Under the pieces are notes generated by a model, which searched no databases, was not told the origin of the DNA, and worked only from the letters and a program-made list of their open reading frames with translations. From contig JASJZH010000002.1 in the NCBI GenBank assembly GCA_037178975.1, positions 2,232,001-2,296,000 of the forward strand: a stretch of DNA of 64,000 bases. Direction: 5' to 3'. Within the stretch, counting starts at the first letter, position 1. Each line of letters begins with the position of its first letter. This document shows, piece by piece, positions 11,286 to 25,100 of the stretch. The DNA is from Oscheius tipulae. Lineage: Eukaryota > Nematoda > Chromadorea > Rhabditida > Rhabditidae. The position numbers and the translations under genes are program-made.

Positions 11286-12678
11286 AAGTTTCTAACTATA
11301 TTTTCAGAGCTCGCAGTATAAAATAACCTCCTAGAGAATGAACCGAGCCGAGAAATAGCGAAAATAGGCGACTTATATCGGCTCTCCTCTCATACACATA
11401 TTTCTGCTATGTTTCGAGCAGGTTCTCTTTCCAGGAGGTTTTTTACACTCTAAAATCAAAAAACATAGTTAGAAACAGAAACGGCCCTAAGATATCATAA
11501 AACTCCATTCAGCATGAATCGGGAAATTCGCGCCAAAAATTTGAACGAAGGGTGGTGCCTGCCCAAGTATTACTAAGAAATGGCATGACGTTTTTAGACA
11601 TAAATTGATCGGGATGAGTTGTCAGGACCCCAAATATCCGAATTTTGGGAGTCTAGACGAGATGTAGATGGTACTAAAGATAAGAAAAGTTGTGACTGGT
11701 ATCCAAATTTGTTGACAGCAGATCAGAAGCTAAACAGCTTAAAAGGGAGACTTACGCAATAAATTCACACTAATATTCTTTTCCTCAGATGGAAAACAAA
11801 TAACATTCTGCCTAGAAAGCTCTAGAGACGATTATGTCATTTGGAGGAGGAAAATCCAGCTGTCAAAACAATCTGCAGAGGGAAATTTAATAAGCATGCT
11901 ATCACAGTGAGAGTGTGACAGTGGCAGTAGCAGACAAAGCAAACAGAATCGATCAAAATTCGAGATGGTCACAGCTTTGATGGTTATAGGGAAATGGGGA
12001 AGTGAAAAAGTAAATGGACGATTGGAGATCTAACCGGTCACGGTGAGTCAGACTGTGTCTGTGTTGACAGTGTATTGGTAGGCGGTTGGAACGACCTGAA
12101 ACAAATAAAAACACCAGCAAATGGAATGAGTCACATTAACAAAGAGAGAAAGAGAGAGGCAGAGAGACAAAGAGACTTACATCTGCATAGATTGAAAGCT
12201 ACAAAAGAGACGAGAGCCATGTGACAGCATCCTAGTAGAAAAAATCAAAGTCAAACTACCTTAGGAAACAACTATGTCTTCGGTTTAAATTTGACAAGAA
12301 TTGACAAATTAGTTTTTTCTACTTGCAAACTAGACAGTTTGCCTTTGCTAGTCTGTACTAGGACGTTGTCCCTTGGTCCACTCTCTGCCCCGCTCCTCAC
12401 CCGAGTATCAGCTGTAAGTATTCTTTTTCCTTGTTCCATATTGCTTAAACTTGGCAGAGATCGACAGACTGACATAGAGACAGATTGTATCGTGAACACA
12501 CAGAGACAGTTCTTCTCTGTTCCCAAACCGCTGACCACTTCCTCCCCCAGTCTGGAACGTGTGAGGTCAATAGACAGCCACGTCATTGTGTTCCCCTATC
12601 GACTGCAGAGGGGCTGTGCGTCCACTTGCCGCCCTTTTGATCTTCGAAAACGCCTGTTCATTCATATTCTTAGGCGAA
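11286..12678. other. intergenic, mostly non-coding
   Basis: No firm gene. On the minus strand two short exon-like pieces (LSIYAD near 12190-12205 and PTAYQYTVNTDTV ending near 12045) have proper splice borders and could be the tail of a small gene, but I could not find a convincing upstream part. Confidence 0.3.
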
Positions 12679-14123
12679 ATGACCTATCGGCAGGAGATTT
12701 GGGTAAGTTTTTCTCCTTTATTCTTGAACAAAAACTTGTAGGAAACATTCATCAATGTCCCGTCAATTGGGAAACTGCCAGAATTTCTCCAAAAAATTGC
12801 TGATACTGGCAAAGGACAAAAGAAAATCGTGTTGGAGAATCCTGAAGAGGCTATGGTCAAGGCAAGAACATCGGCTCTGGACATTTTGAGTGAGACTCTT
12901 GGAGCACCTTGGAATCAGGCCAAACTTGAAGACTTTCAACTGGAAAGAATCAGGTAGTGCATTGAAAATCGATATTAAAATGTAGCTTACAATTAGTGGT
13001 GGCTTCACTAACCAAGTCTTCAAGTGTTGGCTAAAGGATAAGACGACAGTTGTTTTAAAAGTCGAGTTCCCGAAGTCCGTGGAAGACAAGAAGAGGGAGT
13101 ATGGGATGGTCAAGATTATGGCAGGTGAGAGACAGGCAGAGGGAGATAGGTTTGAGAGACAGAGACATGTTTTCAGATCACAACCTCGGACCAAAGCTGC
13201 TCGGAGTCTTCCCAGAGGGCAGAATTGAGGAACTCCTCGATTGTAGAATAATCACAGAGAGCGAGATGAGATCGACCAAGTTTGCCTATCAGATTGGCCG
13301 AAAAGTGGCTCAAATCCATAGCCTCCCAATTGAGAAAGAGGACAGACAAAACGAGCTCTCCTCTGTCATACAAGGATATTTTGACCGGATCAGAAAGTCA
13401 GGAATTACCACCTTTGAACTCGATTCGGAGTCCCCTGATGTTCCTAAAGTGGTGACAGTGGACATGCTGGAAGGTGAGGCAAGGAAGGTCGAGCTGTACT
13501 TGAATGAACATTTCTCAAAGCCAGTTCAGAGAATTCACAACGATCTTTTTGTAAGTTTACGAATTTTCTTATAGGGGACAACATTCAGATGCCAAATTTT
13601 TTGATCACAAAAGTCAATGGAGTGGAGACAGAACCTGAGAAGAATATTACGCTGATTGACTATGAGTTTAGCATGAGGACCCACCGGTGAGTTCATTGAA
13701 CTCTCTCTGTATTACTGTTTCTCTGTCTCTGTGGATCAAAATCTTTTCAGGGCCAGTGACGTGATCACCTACTGCATTGACTTTCAAGAGGCCTTCGAAA
13801 AAGACGTTACAAAAGATACTGCCGAGTCCACCACAGCTTTTCTAAAGGGCTATCTCGAACATTTCTACGAGACCTCTTCCTCCTTGCCTGATCTGAAGCT
13901 GTCTGGTGACCTAGCTAGGTATTCTGACAACTAAACCCTTTCGAATTTATACTCTTCCAGGGACAGTCTAGCCATTCTGGAAGAAGCCCAGAAGTACGTC
14001 CCGATCTGGGTCTACTACTGGGCCATCTGGCATGTTGTCTGCTTCGTCGAGAACAATACCCAGCTGGACTATGAACAAATCTATCGCGACCGTGTCTCTC
14101 ACTACTACACCTTGAAGTTCTAA
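12679..14123 (+). CDS. choline/ethanolamine-kinase-like protein
   Basis: Seven exons (12679-12702, 12742-12953, 12997-13124, 13177-13550, 13589-13686, 13751-13918, 13961-14123) give 388 residues with all phases consistent. The kinase-like fold is indicated by SGGFTNQVFKCWL (nucleotide-binding loop), the catalytic Brenner motif HNDLFMPN and the metal-binding motif LIDYEFS. In choline/ethanolamine kinases these residues transfer phosphate from ATP to choline or ethanolamine, the first step of the Kennedy pathway. No membrane segment or signal peptide is seen. An acceptor-like ATTCTTAG lies 5 nt before the ATG, which suits trans-splicing. Nematodes have several divergent members (ckb/ckc), so substrate is not certain. 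A second member lies at 41.8-44.5 kb. Confidence 0.85.
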
Positions 14124-14186
14124 TCACTCGGGTTCTATATTGTACGTGTATCACAGTAAAGCTTCTTGGGAATGCAGATTACTCGT

Positions 14187-16375
14187 TCAGACTTCCTTCA
14201 CCGGGTTCGGGGTTCCATTTGTCTCTATTTTGACGTCCTAAACATAGGTTTTTGAAAATATTTGCAAGGCTTACGTGAGCCTCGAAGGAATCAGAATCGT
14301 CTATTGGAAGGTCATTAAGGTCGTCCTTGACCATGTGATAAACGAAGCCACAGCCGAAAGCATCTCCTATCACGTTGACAGAGGTTCGGAGGCGGTCACT
14401 GGAATAGAGAGGCATGGTATAGAACTGTCTCTCTCCCTCTCCCTCCCCCTCTACTGAATTCATTTTGGGAAAACTCTCTTTCGACTTGCAAAGGATTAAG
14501 ATTCAAGTGTTAGCATCTGTTCATGGTAGCACACTATTCGACAGTGTGCTACCATGGTAGACGGCAGGATGTCCGGTTTCACTCTACCGTGTTTAGTAGA
14601 TTCGAGTTTCTGACCTGTCGCTACCACTTACTGTCACTCCACTACCCACTGTTCCCTGTCTTTTTGTCTATCTGCCTCTGTACTACTCACAGTAGCCAGT
14701 CAACTGTGAAGATTAGTGAGATATCGTTGGCTGGTAGTCCAAGAGCTGTCAGTACAATGAGCATCGTCACGAGACCAGCCGAAGGAATAGCCGCTGCTCC
14801 GATTGAAGCCAGGGTAGCGGTGATGCTGAAATTCTCGATGTATTTGACACCATTTGAGTCCGGTTGTCTGAATCTCTGACCCTAGAGAAATGCTGCGCGC
14901 AACTGTATTATCTCATCAGTCAGATTAATTAATTACCTCGGCTATCTACCACCTCTTTGGTTTTTACCCAGTATCTCAAGGTACTAAGGGATTCCGACCA
15001 TAGCTCTATGTGTCGTAACCAAACTTTTTGGATCAGCGCTTTCGGGGTCAACCGGGAGGCAACACGAACCTAACTGTGACCAGACCTCCAATCCCCAGCT
15101 CCATTCCATTCATTTGAGCGATGAAAATCGATGCCACAGCTTCGTAGAGGGCCGTTCCGTCCATGTTGACCATGGCACCGACAGGCAGCACAAACTTGGT
15201 GACTCTCTTGTCAATGCCCATGTCATTGACACATTTAAAGGTGACAGGGAGAGAGGCGGCACTGGAAGAGGTCCCGAGAGCTGTAAGGATGGCCTGACTC
15301 AGACCGGCCAAGAACTTGTAGGGATTGTGTCGCGTAAAGATGAAGAAGATGAGAGGCAGGGTTCCGAATGTCTGGATAGCCAGACCCACAATGACAGTGA
15401 CCATGTACATGCCAAGCATCGAGGCAGTTTCTGCCAGACTGTGGATCTCCAGAATCTTGTGAGCAATCAGAGACGGAATTCCTATTGGACCGAGCCACAT
15501 AATTAGACCGACCATTTTGGTAATGACAATGTCAATTGCTGTGAAGAGTTCAGCTAGGGGACGCGCTGGCTTTCCGATCTTGGAGATGATCATTCCCATC
15601 ACGATACAGAACATGATCAGACCTGAAAGTTAGGGGTTGAACAGAGAGGAACAGTGGCAGTGGTTTGACTCACCAAGTACATTCATCCCGTCACTATACT
15701 CCAGCTTTCTGATATGTTCACTTGGATCAATAGTGCCATTTGGATACGTCACGCTATAGTATTCCGTGGCTTGTTGTTGAAAGGTCGACCGGAAAATGTT
15801 TTCCGGGAACAGGTTTCTGACCAAATCCATGAACTTATCCAACGCCACGACCTTCTTTTGGACAACTTCTTCTGTGGGTTTCACAGCGTCTGCTTTGATA
15901 TGGGGGTGACCTGGATGGATTATTACAACGATGATGATTCCTAGCTGAAATCGTGTCGTGTCGAGCCCCACAGTTAAAAAAAACTTACAATCACAGCATG
16001 GAAAGTCGTTATACAGTAGTACATAATTGCTCTGGATCCCATTTTTCCGGAAGTTTTACCGTCTAGCTGGGACAGGCCAGAAATTAAGCTAGCACAGATC
16101 AAAGGCAGAATCATTGCTTTCAGCATGTTCATGAAAAGTTCTCCCGGGAAGCCGATAAGTTTGGTTACTGTTTCTGATAGTTCGGCTTGCCTGAAATGTG
16201 TAGTGTGTCTCTTTGTCTCTTTCTCTCTAAATCTCTCTATTTCTCCCACTCACCTTAACGCCACTCCCAGAACCACTCCTCCAAGCACTGAGGCCATAGT
16301 AAGTACCAGTAGCAGGTTTGTCCGGATCCATTCTCTCACAGGACTTTTGGCCACGGTCATCTGCATATTTGACAT
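14187..16375 (-). CDS. excitatory amino acid (glutamate) transporter, SLC1 family
   Basis: Seven exons (16254-16375, 15989-16190, 15674-15944, 15070-15622, 14691-14825, 14398-14275, 14237-14187) sum to 1458 nt, exactly 485 residues plus stop. SLC1 hallmarks are all present: the re-entrant loop serine-rich motif [12 protein letters not shown], the motif [10 protein letters not shown], and the substrate/sodium site [19 protein letters not shown] followed by [17 protein letters not shown]. Length matches nematode GLT proteins (about 500). It should import glutamate with sodium in exchange for potassium at the plasma membrane of neurons or other cells. The start follows a T-rich acceptor (TTTCACAACAG), suggesting trans-splicing. 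A perfect 14-bp inverted repeat lies in intron 5. Confidence 0.95.
14522..14556. repeat. perfect inverted repeat in glutamate-transporter intron
   Basis: CATGGTAGCACACT (14522-14535) and AGTGTGCTACCATG (14543-14556) are exact reverse complements, separated by ATTCGAC. The hairpin sits in the intron between exons 5 and 6 of the transporter gene. Confidence 0.9.
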
Positions 16376-19158
16376 TTGTGAGTAGAGGGTAGACTGTTGT
16401 GAAAAAAAATTCGCCTGGCAGGAATAACAAAACAACAAGGCCTCCTTTTTATAGTTCCGGATCCAGGTAAATAAGATAATTTTGCGCCCCCTCGATTTGG
16501 CGAACACCCACTAAAACTCAGGGTGGAAGCTTTCGGACAAACTAGATAGAAGTATGAAAATACAGGCCTAGCAGCAAACAGAATTAGAAAGATTGATTCA
16601 TGGCATCAGCTGGTAGTATAACAGAATACATAACATTCAATAGAAGGGTCCGAATGTGGGAACGGGAGCAAAGAAGCATTTTCATTCAATACAGCGCATT
16701 CTTCTAAATAGACTTAAAAGGACAGACAGAAAGAGAGATAGAAAGACAGACAGAGAGAGAGTACCCACAAAACCGTGGAAACACTAGACTGCCAGTATAC
16801 CATGAGTCTGTTTGATCAAGAACACCTATTATTGGTTATTTACAGGTTCTGTTTCCCAGATATCAATTCAGGGAGAAGGTCGAATAACAGTTTCGTGGAT
16901 TTTGCAGAAACTGACTCATGTTTTGGAGTAAAACAGAAAGGGGCAAACTGAAACGAGATTTGCATTTAAAGAGTTCGTTGGGACCGGAAAGATTTTCAGT
17001 GTGAATCCCCGATTAATCCGAGACTCTGATACCAGTTTTTGTCTCGTGGTTTGACATGGGATTGTGTAGGAAAATCCAAAAAGAGACAAGAGGACCAGTT
17101 CTGTGGATAATTGACAGTGGCGGAGAGATAGACCACGGTCAAGGGTCACATGGGTGCATTTCCTTGTAATCGTTGCGCGGTAAGCATAAGAACAAAAGTA
17201 AACCAGAGATGATTTTTGATGTTCGTCGATGCCGGAAACATGGGAAAATAACGAAATCCCAGGAAGTAATGGATGACCCGGTTCCATCACCTGACATTGG
17301 TCATGGACATCAAAAGGGAATGGATGATCCAGGAAAGAAACGGACAGAGAGACCGAGAGAAAGAGAGAGAAACAGAAACAGAAATAGAGAAACAGAGAGG
17401 CAGAGAGACAGAAAGACAGTGCACTACCAAGGAGAGAGACAGGACCTCCACCTCAAAGTATGTAGGGAACCTTCGAGAAGGGAAAACGAAAGTGATCGGC
17501 TTGCTGTCCCCTATTCAATATTCGTGAGGATTATTGTGCAACGACGACAGTGTAGGATGACATGGTTCTATGGTTCAGAAAGGCGTCTGACTTATGAAAA
17601 AGAGTTTGACATTGAGCTCTTCCGCAAGAGGAACTGGATCATTGGCCAGTTGGAAGACAGAGAGACAGAGACAAACAAACAGACAGTAAGAGTGACAGAG
17701 AGACGTGATGACATATCTGCTCGATATTGTCGTGGTCCTGGTAGAGTTTATTGGACTTACGACAGAGAAGCGAGGAGTGCATCCAATAGTAGAAATTCTT
17801 GATGTGTATTAATTGGAAGTGTTTCAGCAACTTCCAATTGTTACTTCTGCAATCAGTAGCCAAGGCCAAATTGGCAAGTTAAGCTTTCCGCCCCTAGTCC
17901 CTCCGAGTTCTGTCCAGAAGAACTCATTCAAGCGACTCGTCTCCTTCGGTAGTGGCTGGCTACCCCAATCGTCAGACTTTCGCCTTCACCAGTACTCTAG
18001 TACGACAGTAATTTTCGCTGATGATAGAGAGATAGTGACTTCTACCAAGTATCATGTCCATACCTTCCAAAGGTGCGACAGGTCAACCAATCTGTAAACA
18101 ATGTGCCCCTCCTAAGTACTAGTATCAATCCGTCTTCGTTTGTTTACCTTCCTCTTATTGTTTTCTTCCCTATCTTTCTCGACACCTGTCTCTCCTTTAC
18201 AGCTAGTTTCAAATACCCAGAATCTTCCAGACCTCTCTCCTAAAATTAATTTTTTGTCAAAATCAATTGTAAAGGTCAAGTCTTATCTGCCCAACCCAAA
18301 TCAACTCATCAAGTTGGGACAAACACCTTGACCGGTAGTCAAGCCGCGCACACGATTCATCCCACGTGGTCATATCTTCCAATTCATTGTCGGCATCCCA
18401 TTTGTCTCGTTTTCAATGTTTTAGTCATAGGCAGAACAAAATTCAAAGTCAGAACACAACAATGCACGCCACCTCTTGTTTTGCAGAAAGGCACTTGTGA
18501 TGGTCCATTGTTTGACTAGTGTTCTTCAACCTAACAATTTTCTGACCGTCTTTCTGACTCCCTGTCTCTCTATCTGTCTGTCTCTCCATCCTTCTGTCTC
18601 TCTATCTCCCTGTCCTGTTCCAACTGATCTAGTAACTAGGGTGTGTTCCTTCGAAGGTCATCTCTAAAAACTCTAAATCTTCTCCGAGTTTCACTCTATC
18701 TCTGTCTAAAAAACTTCCCATACCCTATCGGCAATCAAAAGGGAACTTGTTTACCAGTCCAGGGCCGGAGGCGTCCACTTGCTGTAACGGCTATCATTCA
18801 GCAGAGTGGGGGGGCTTTGTTTTGGTTCCCACATTTCGTTGATACGTTCACTTTCTTTTTGTTCCCATCCTGGGTTCAGGACTGTACACTTTCCCAGAGA
18901 ATTTTTCCCCGATGTTCACACTTGATAAGACCACCCTCTCTCTCATAAGAACAATAACATATTTTGACGTACGACAGTGTCACGTTGTGGGAAGAAAAAG
19001 GACCCTCCGACCAGAGTGATGTCATTCAGGCGGAACCTCACCTTGTCTCGTGGCTTTTGTTCTACACGCGTATTGTGACAGTCTAGACACATTGCTAACT
19101 TCTACTTCGTCTCTAATTTGTTGCCTCCTTCTGGCGTAAAACCTGAACGCTATTCTAA
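16376..19158. other. gene-poor stretch with low-complexity tracts
   Basis: No supported exon. GACAGA/GAGAGA purine tracts occur at about 16725-16765 and 17335-17425, and CTGTCTCT pyrimidine tracts at about 18543-18610. Several open frames here are products of those repeats. The first part probably contains the upstream region of the glutamate transporter. Confidence 0.5.
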
Positions 19159-22100
19159 ATGATACAGCGCATTGAGATAAACTGCATCGTCGAAGACGAG
19201 TAAGTTTTTTCTATCCTTTTTTCCCCTTTGGTGTCGTCATATTCTTTGAATATGCTACACTGTTTCCTATGTCTCTGTGCGATTTTTTTTTTGGATCTTT
19301 TTCCTTGATGTTGTAGGTCGTGACTTTTTTACCAGGTCACAAAGGAACACCATACTCCGTAATACTTTGGTAACGCAGGTCATAAATGATCGTCTTAAAA
19401 TTTTCAAGTCTTCCCTGTTGAAATTTTGACTACCGCGTCAACCATGAACATCATAAATACCGTGTTCAAATCAATGTAATTTTGTAACTGCCTCTATCGT
19501 TCGCTTTATCTATAACAACTTGAGAGTTCTTTCGCGGGAAGGAATCTCCTTACAGGCTGCAGTATCTTGTTTTTGCATCTATGACTGTTGTCTTTTGGAT
19601 TGGACACAACAAGTTAGAAACTGGTTCTTTATGTAGAAAGAGTAGTTGGCTGTTTTTGAGAGGAATGGTTTGGGAGAGACTAAGAATAAAAGAAAAACAT
19701 GTGTTTTTAGAAATTTGGTATAGGAAGGAAAGATTTGAGTAGCATCTCTTGTATAGCTGGTTTTTTTTCTTAATCTTGAACTGCTCAAGCTAATCTTATC
19801 GAGGAAGCAAGCTGCTCTTTTTGTTGTATCAGATAGCCCATCCGCGGCGGTTTCTGATCATTGGCGAGGTAAACAAGCTTGAAACTCCGAAAATTCGATA
19901 AGAGTCAAAGTACCATCTTTTTCTCTCTCCTCCTGCAAAAACCGAGAACATAAAATCACTGTTGACCACTGTCTCTCATTCTTATCACTATCTAAACCGA
20001 TGAAAAAGAACTAAATTCGTGGCCTCGACAACAATTGACAGGTCGGCGATAGGACCAGCTTCAAAGACACCAATGTTGCACGTATTTTGAAGATCTGAAA
20101 GTGCAGTCTGGAAGCGTTCCTTCCTCTTTTCTTTGTTCTGTCAGAAATTGTTTTCTTCCTTCTTTTTCTGTTACAATCAGTTCGGGAGAGAAGGCCAAAG
20201 GCCGAAAGATTGTTGTCTCTTGCAGAGAGTCACTTTTTGCAGTGTTTTGACTTCTAGTCTCGAAACACTTTTCCTGATACTCGTAGTTTAACCAAAACTT
20301 TCGAATAGTGAACAGAAGGATAACATTCTAACTATTCGCTCATCTGCTACACTTCAATCTAAAACTTCGTAATGAAGATTTTTTATGGCAGAGCGAAAGA
20401 GGAGCGGTAAACCTCTTAGAGCTTCTTTGCTTTTCTTCCAGCTGATGCCCTCTATCCGGTCCTGGAACAGTTTTTGTAACTAAACTTTTGCTTTTCAGCC
20501 GGTTAAACCAGGACCCAAAAAAGTTCAAACTTCATATTCCGGGTAGTCAGAAGTGCTACCACTTCCGCCCAAACTTCCTGTGATTTCCATCTGGTAGTCG
20601 TCTCCGAAAAGTTTGAGTTAGGCAGGCGTAAACTTTTTTTTCATCTGGTCAGCTATCAACTCAGCTTAGGTAGATCAGTCAAACCTGGCCGAAACGTTCA
20701 GTTCACAGCTACCAGCTTCGACCAAGCCCGCTCTGTGAGCCGTTACTTTTAGTGAACCCACGTGGCCCGCTCTTCTGTTTATCACTTACTCGAATTTTGC
20801 CTGTTCAGCAGTTTTCTATCAACACCCAAGGTGACGCTATTATCTTCCTTACAGCTGCTTTTTCCTTCTTTCCAATACGAACTCTAAATTACCATCGATA
20901 TTCATTAATGGGCCCCCCTGTCTCTCTTTCACGTGGACCTGGGGGCTGGGAGAGAACACCCGTCCGGCCCAACACCCTCGCTTTCTCTCTCCGTGTCTTC
21001 CCCCTATTACCAAAGAGACCCGGTCCCGAGCGTTCTCTGCTCCCTCTCTACCCGATCCAGAGCGGATTTCCCGCTCCCTGACCCCGGCGTCCACACAGCT
21101 GATTTCGGAACAATAAAAATGACGCGTCTCTTCAGAAGTATCGATGTCCTTTTGAGTGGGATCATAAAAAACAGGTAGTTTTCCAAAACTATTTTATGGC
21201 TTTGGGTTTTATCTGGTCCTTCCTCTACACTTCCTTCCCAGGGAGCCATTGCGTTTTTATCTTCTGTTCAAGGAACAGATGCTCCAGCTAATTATAACCG
21301 CTTGTTAGTTTTGGGTAGATCTGTATTGGACTTGGTTTTCCAACCTTTAAACCTCAGGAGCGGTCACGAACTTTTAGTCGAGATAGCAGAGCCGATTTCT
21401 AACAATGAGTGACAGGTCATCATTGTCCTGTAATGTTTAGAGCAACTGCTCCTAGTAGAACGTGAGAGCACAAAGATCAGTCCCACCCACTCATTAGGTT
21501 TGGAGAAAAATCTCGTCGCCTTGACTATCCATCTTTTGCTAATTTCCACAAGACCTATTATAGAGAGTAACAGTAGAATCTTGGGCTTCCGTCTGAGTCT
21601 GGACAGGGTACCAGGCTCTTGTCGAAATAACATGGCTTCCGTCACAAGAGTACACACCTGTCCATGCCCTTAAAGGGACACTGACCTTATGGGTAAACGA
21701 TCAAACAATGCGGGTTTTTTTGAATTTGAATACTTGTGCATGAAGTTCGAATTTTCTGGGTTCAAGTTTCGTTTTGCATTTTACGGTGCTTTCCACTGAT
21801 TTTCTCAGTTTTTAAGTGTATTTAACTCGCCGTCAAACTCTTCACTAAAATAGTCCACTTTGTCAGAAAAACGACAGAGAAAAATGGCAAATAATTGACG
21901 GACGTTGTCTTTTACGTTGTATGGTCATTTTCTCTATATATATCTTGGTAGTTTTTTTGGTTAAAGTAAACTATTCTGAAGTTATATTTTACGGCAAATT
22001 GATTAAACTTCCTTAGAAACAGAAAACGTGTGTAAAGCACCCAAAAAATGCAGAAAGAAACTAAAATGCATGATTTTTTCTAACGTCCCGCACAAAATTC

Positions 22101-25100
22101 AGATTCAAAAAGGCGTTCCCGGGGATACCCATACACCCGCAATGTCAGTGTCCCTTTAAAAAGCGAATAGTTTTGAATCTGGTCAGATCTTTGCAGCAGA
22201 ACTCAGTTTAGTCTCTTGCGCTGAGTGTTTTGAGTAATAGTACATTTCCTGACGAGAATGATACAGAGTCTGAGAGAGTACCAGACAAAGTAAATGTTTA
22301 GCCGCAAACTGCAAAATGAGTTCAAAAAGTGTGTCCTTGCCGAAGCGACGCCGATGCTAAAGTACCGTCTCCTGAAGTTTTGCGTTCTCGGTTTATGAGC
22401 CAAGTTGCGCTTCCTTAGAAGTCCAATACAGCTTCTGTTTACTTTCCTTATACCTTTCCTCCCTGTCTCTGACTGTCTTCCTTGTTCCTGTGCCTGTCCT
22501 TGGACAACATTTCATCGCTAATCTTGCACTCTAGCCCTGACTTTCGAAACTTTTCGTCGCTAAAAACTTGAAAACATAGACTACCAGTTATCTTGACTTT
22601 TACTTTTCACCTCCCTGGCGGCTGATACCGAGAGTGTTGAGTCGCCAGCAACCAAATAGCCAGCTTGCATCATCTTGCCTCCAATAGATTTTTATGTATT
22701 CAGCAGCAGTATGACCTACGACGTGGCGCATCTCTCTCACGACTTGGTAGAAGATGGGCCGGCAGTTCAGAAGGCTTCACTCAGTAGAGCAGACTCCATT
22801 GACTCAATATCTGGGGTGAGTTTCTTCTTCATGAGTACAGAGTGAGCGTGGTCGTTTCAAGGGTCAGGCATAGTAGTAATAAGTGTCCTGACTGACTGGA
22901 TTACTGTTGTCGTCCAAATGACAGTTCACATTGCGACTCTAGTTATAGTACTATTCTAGCTGACTACCCGAGAGACTGACAGACTGAACAATTTTTCCAA
23001 CTCTTTAGGATACAATTTCCTAAAGAGTGACTGATCGTTTGATCATTATAAGCTGATGGTTCTGCCCATACTTAGCAGAGCTAGACAGAAAAATCCTGCC
23101 CGACTAGAGATACTAACATTGAAGATCCCATTCGAGAGAGACTAACGGTAATAGAGCAGAGCTTGTTCTGATGGACTGACTGCCAGGGATCTATAGAATA
23201 GAGCAGGAGTTCTGTTAGACCCATACGTGTCAAACCACTAGTAATATTAGATTGTTAAGAAAAGTAGTCTGTTATGTTCTGACTTTCATACTAGTACACA
23301 TACTCTTCAGGAGGCTAACTACGACTACAACTCCTCAGATGAGCTGGACAAGTTGAGTAGCTGCCTAAGCGAGGTTGGTCTTTTGTTCTCCCAGAGAAGG
23401 GACAAAGGTCGTTCGGGTACAATTAGTCACAGCCGTGTACAGTGGATAAATTAGAAGCGATCAGGTTTATGTGGCAGTGTGGTGTTCACGTGAAGAGAAG
23501 CAGCGGTGTTTACGTTCAAGCAGGGCTGTCGTAGAGGTGTTTTCAAGTGAACATGTTCAAAAAATATGTTTTTAAAAAAGAATTAGTTAAACAAGGTTTG
23601 AGTATAAGAATCTAACCAATTTTTCGAATCATAGGAACCTCTAAAAAACTGCCACAGTTCACACATCCAGAGAGCAGTAAACATGAAGCTGTAGCCTCTG
23701 CCAGTCCATTGTCTTCTCCCAAATTTGACAGTTTTTGACCCACATTCTGGTCCTGATTGATTGATGTGATAGTGTTGTTGCGTACTTTGTCCTCCTTCCC
23801 GGTTCTTACAATCAGTGTAAGAACCGGGGGAAGCACCCATTAGAGAGGACAGAGATCAACTGGATTGAACTGGTTATTGAACAGACAGTAAGTCAGAAGA
23901 GAACAACAAAACAATGGTTTACTTCTTTTGGCTCAGAACATGTTTGCCGTGACTCATATAGTGTCGTTAAATTGCAAAATCCTAGTCTACTATGATCCCT
24001 ACAGGTTAACTATACTTTGTACCATCTGGTACCCCAATACCACGTGTCTCTCTCCCTCACTTATCAGCTGTTTCCAGTCCAAATTTGACACAATAACACG
24101 CACTTAGTTCTCGTTTTCAATGGGCTTCTATAGATTGATATCTGCTCCGTTTTCAGGTGGAACCTGTCCCTTGCCTCAATAACAGAGATCGCCACTTTAT
24201 TATCCACAAGCTTATCTTAGTATCCGAAACGTGGTGACTTGTTATTTTATCGGAACTGCCTATGTTTTTAAAACTTTCAAGAATTTTAGTGATTTTTCGA
24301 TCAAAGAGACTTTGTCCTTCTTTTACCGACTAGGTACACAGTACGCATTGTTTCGGTAAACTGTCTCACTCTATTCTGGGCCGGTTGACAGTTGATCTGG
24401 CTTTGTCTCTTTGGCTCTCTGTCTCTCTGTCTCTCATTCTCCCTAACTTCTCGCCCTGTAAGACCAGCTCATCTTTTCTCTGAACTTTTCCAAAAATGCC
24501 TAAAACCTAGAAATGTACGTGAACACTGCCAAGCTACTAGACCTGACTCATTCTACTATAGACTATTATGTTCACCGTCTAATGGACGATCTGGTAGGTG
24601 AAAAAGAAGCTGGGTACCCTAAAAAATAAACTGTAGGTAGCGTAGCAATAGTCCCAAAATATCGTAAAACTTTGCAGAATATTATTCCTCAGGTCTCGAA
24701 CGATTCCGGCAGTGAGACCCATTCGTCCATCTTCTACGACATTGCGCAGGCACAGGTCGGATTGTGGACCTGCGTCTTTTCACTTCTCTACTCTTATGCG
24801 TGGGGACAGCACAGAAAGAAGTTCCTTCTCAGTATTGTGAGTTTTGTTTGGATGCTAGTAAGTCTGAGAGACAGAGACTGTGGACATTAACCATCCAAAC
24901 TTTCCAGTTCTTCGTCATCCCCACAGTCTTCACCGTCTGCTGTGCTATTTCGGCACTTCTCACAGCGATCGTGATCATTGGACGACTCTTCAGTACCCCG
25001 ATTGCCTACAAACAGTTCCTGAATCTGGAAGATCGGTTAGCAGAGTGTACTGGTGAGTAACAGAGACAGTGACAGTCGCTGACCAATCAATTCCAGAAGA

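Noticed and set aside
17173..17802. Open frame of 209 codons on + with Arg/Glu/Asn-rich repeats
   Set aside because: It is produced by GACAGAGAGA-type low-complexity DNA, has no splice borders and no known domain, and overlaps nothing conserved.
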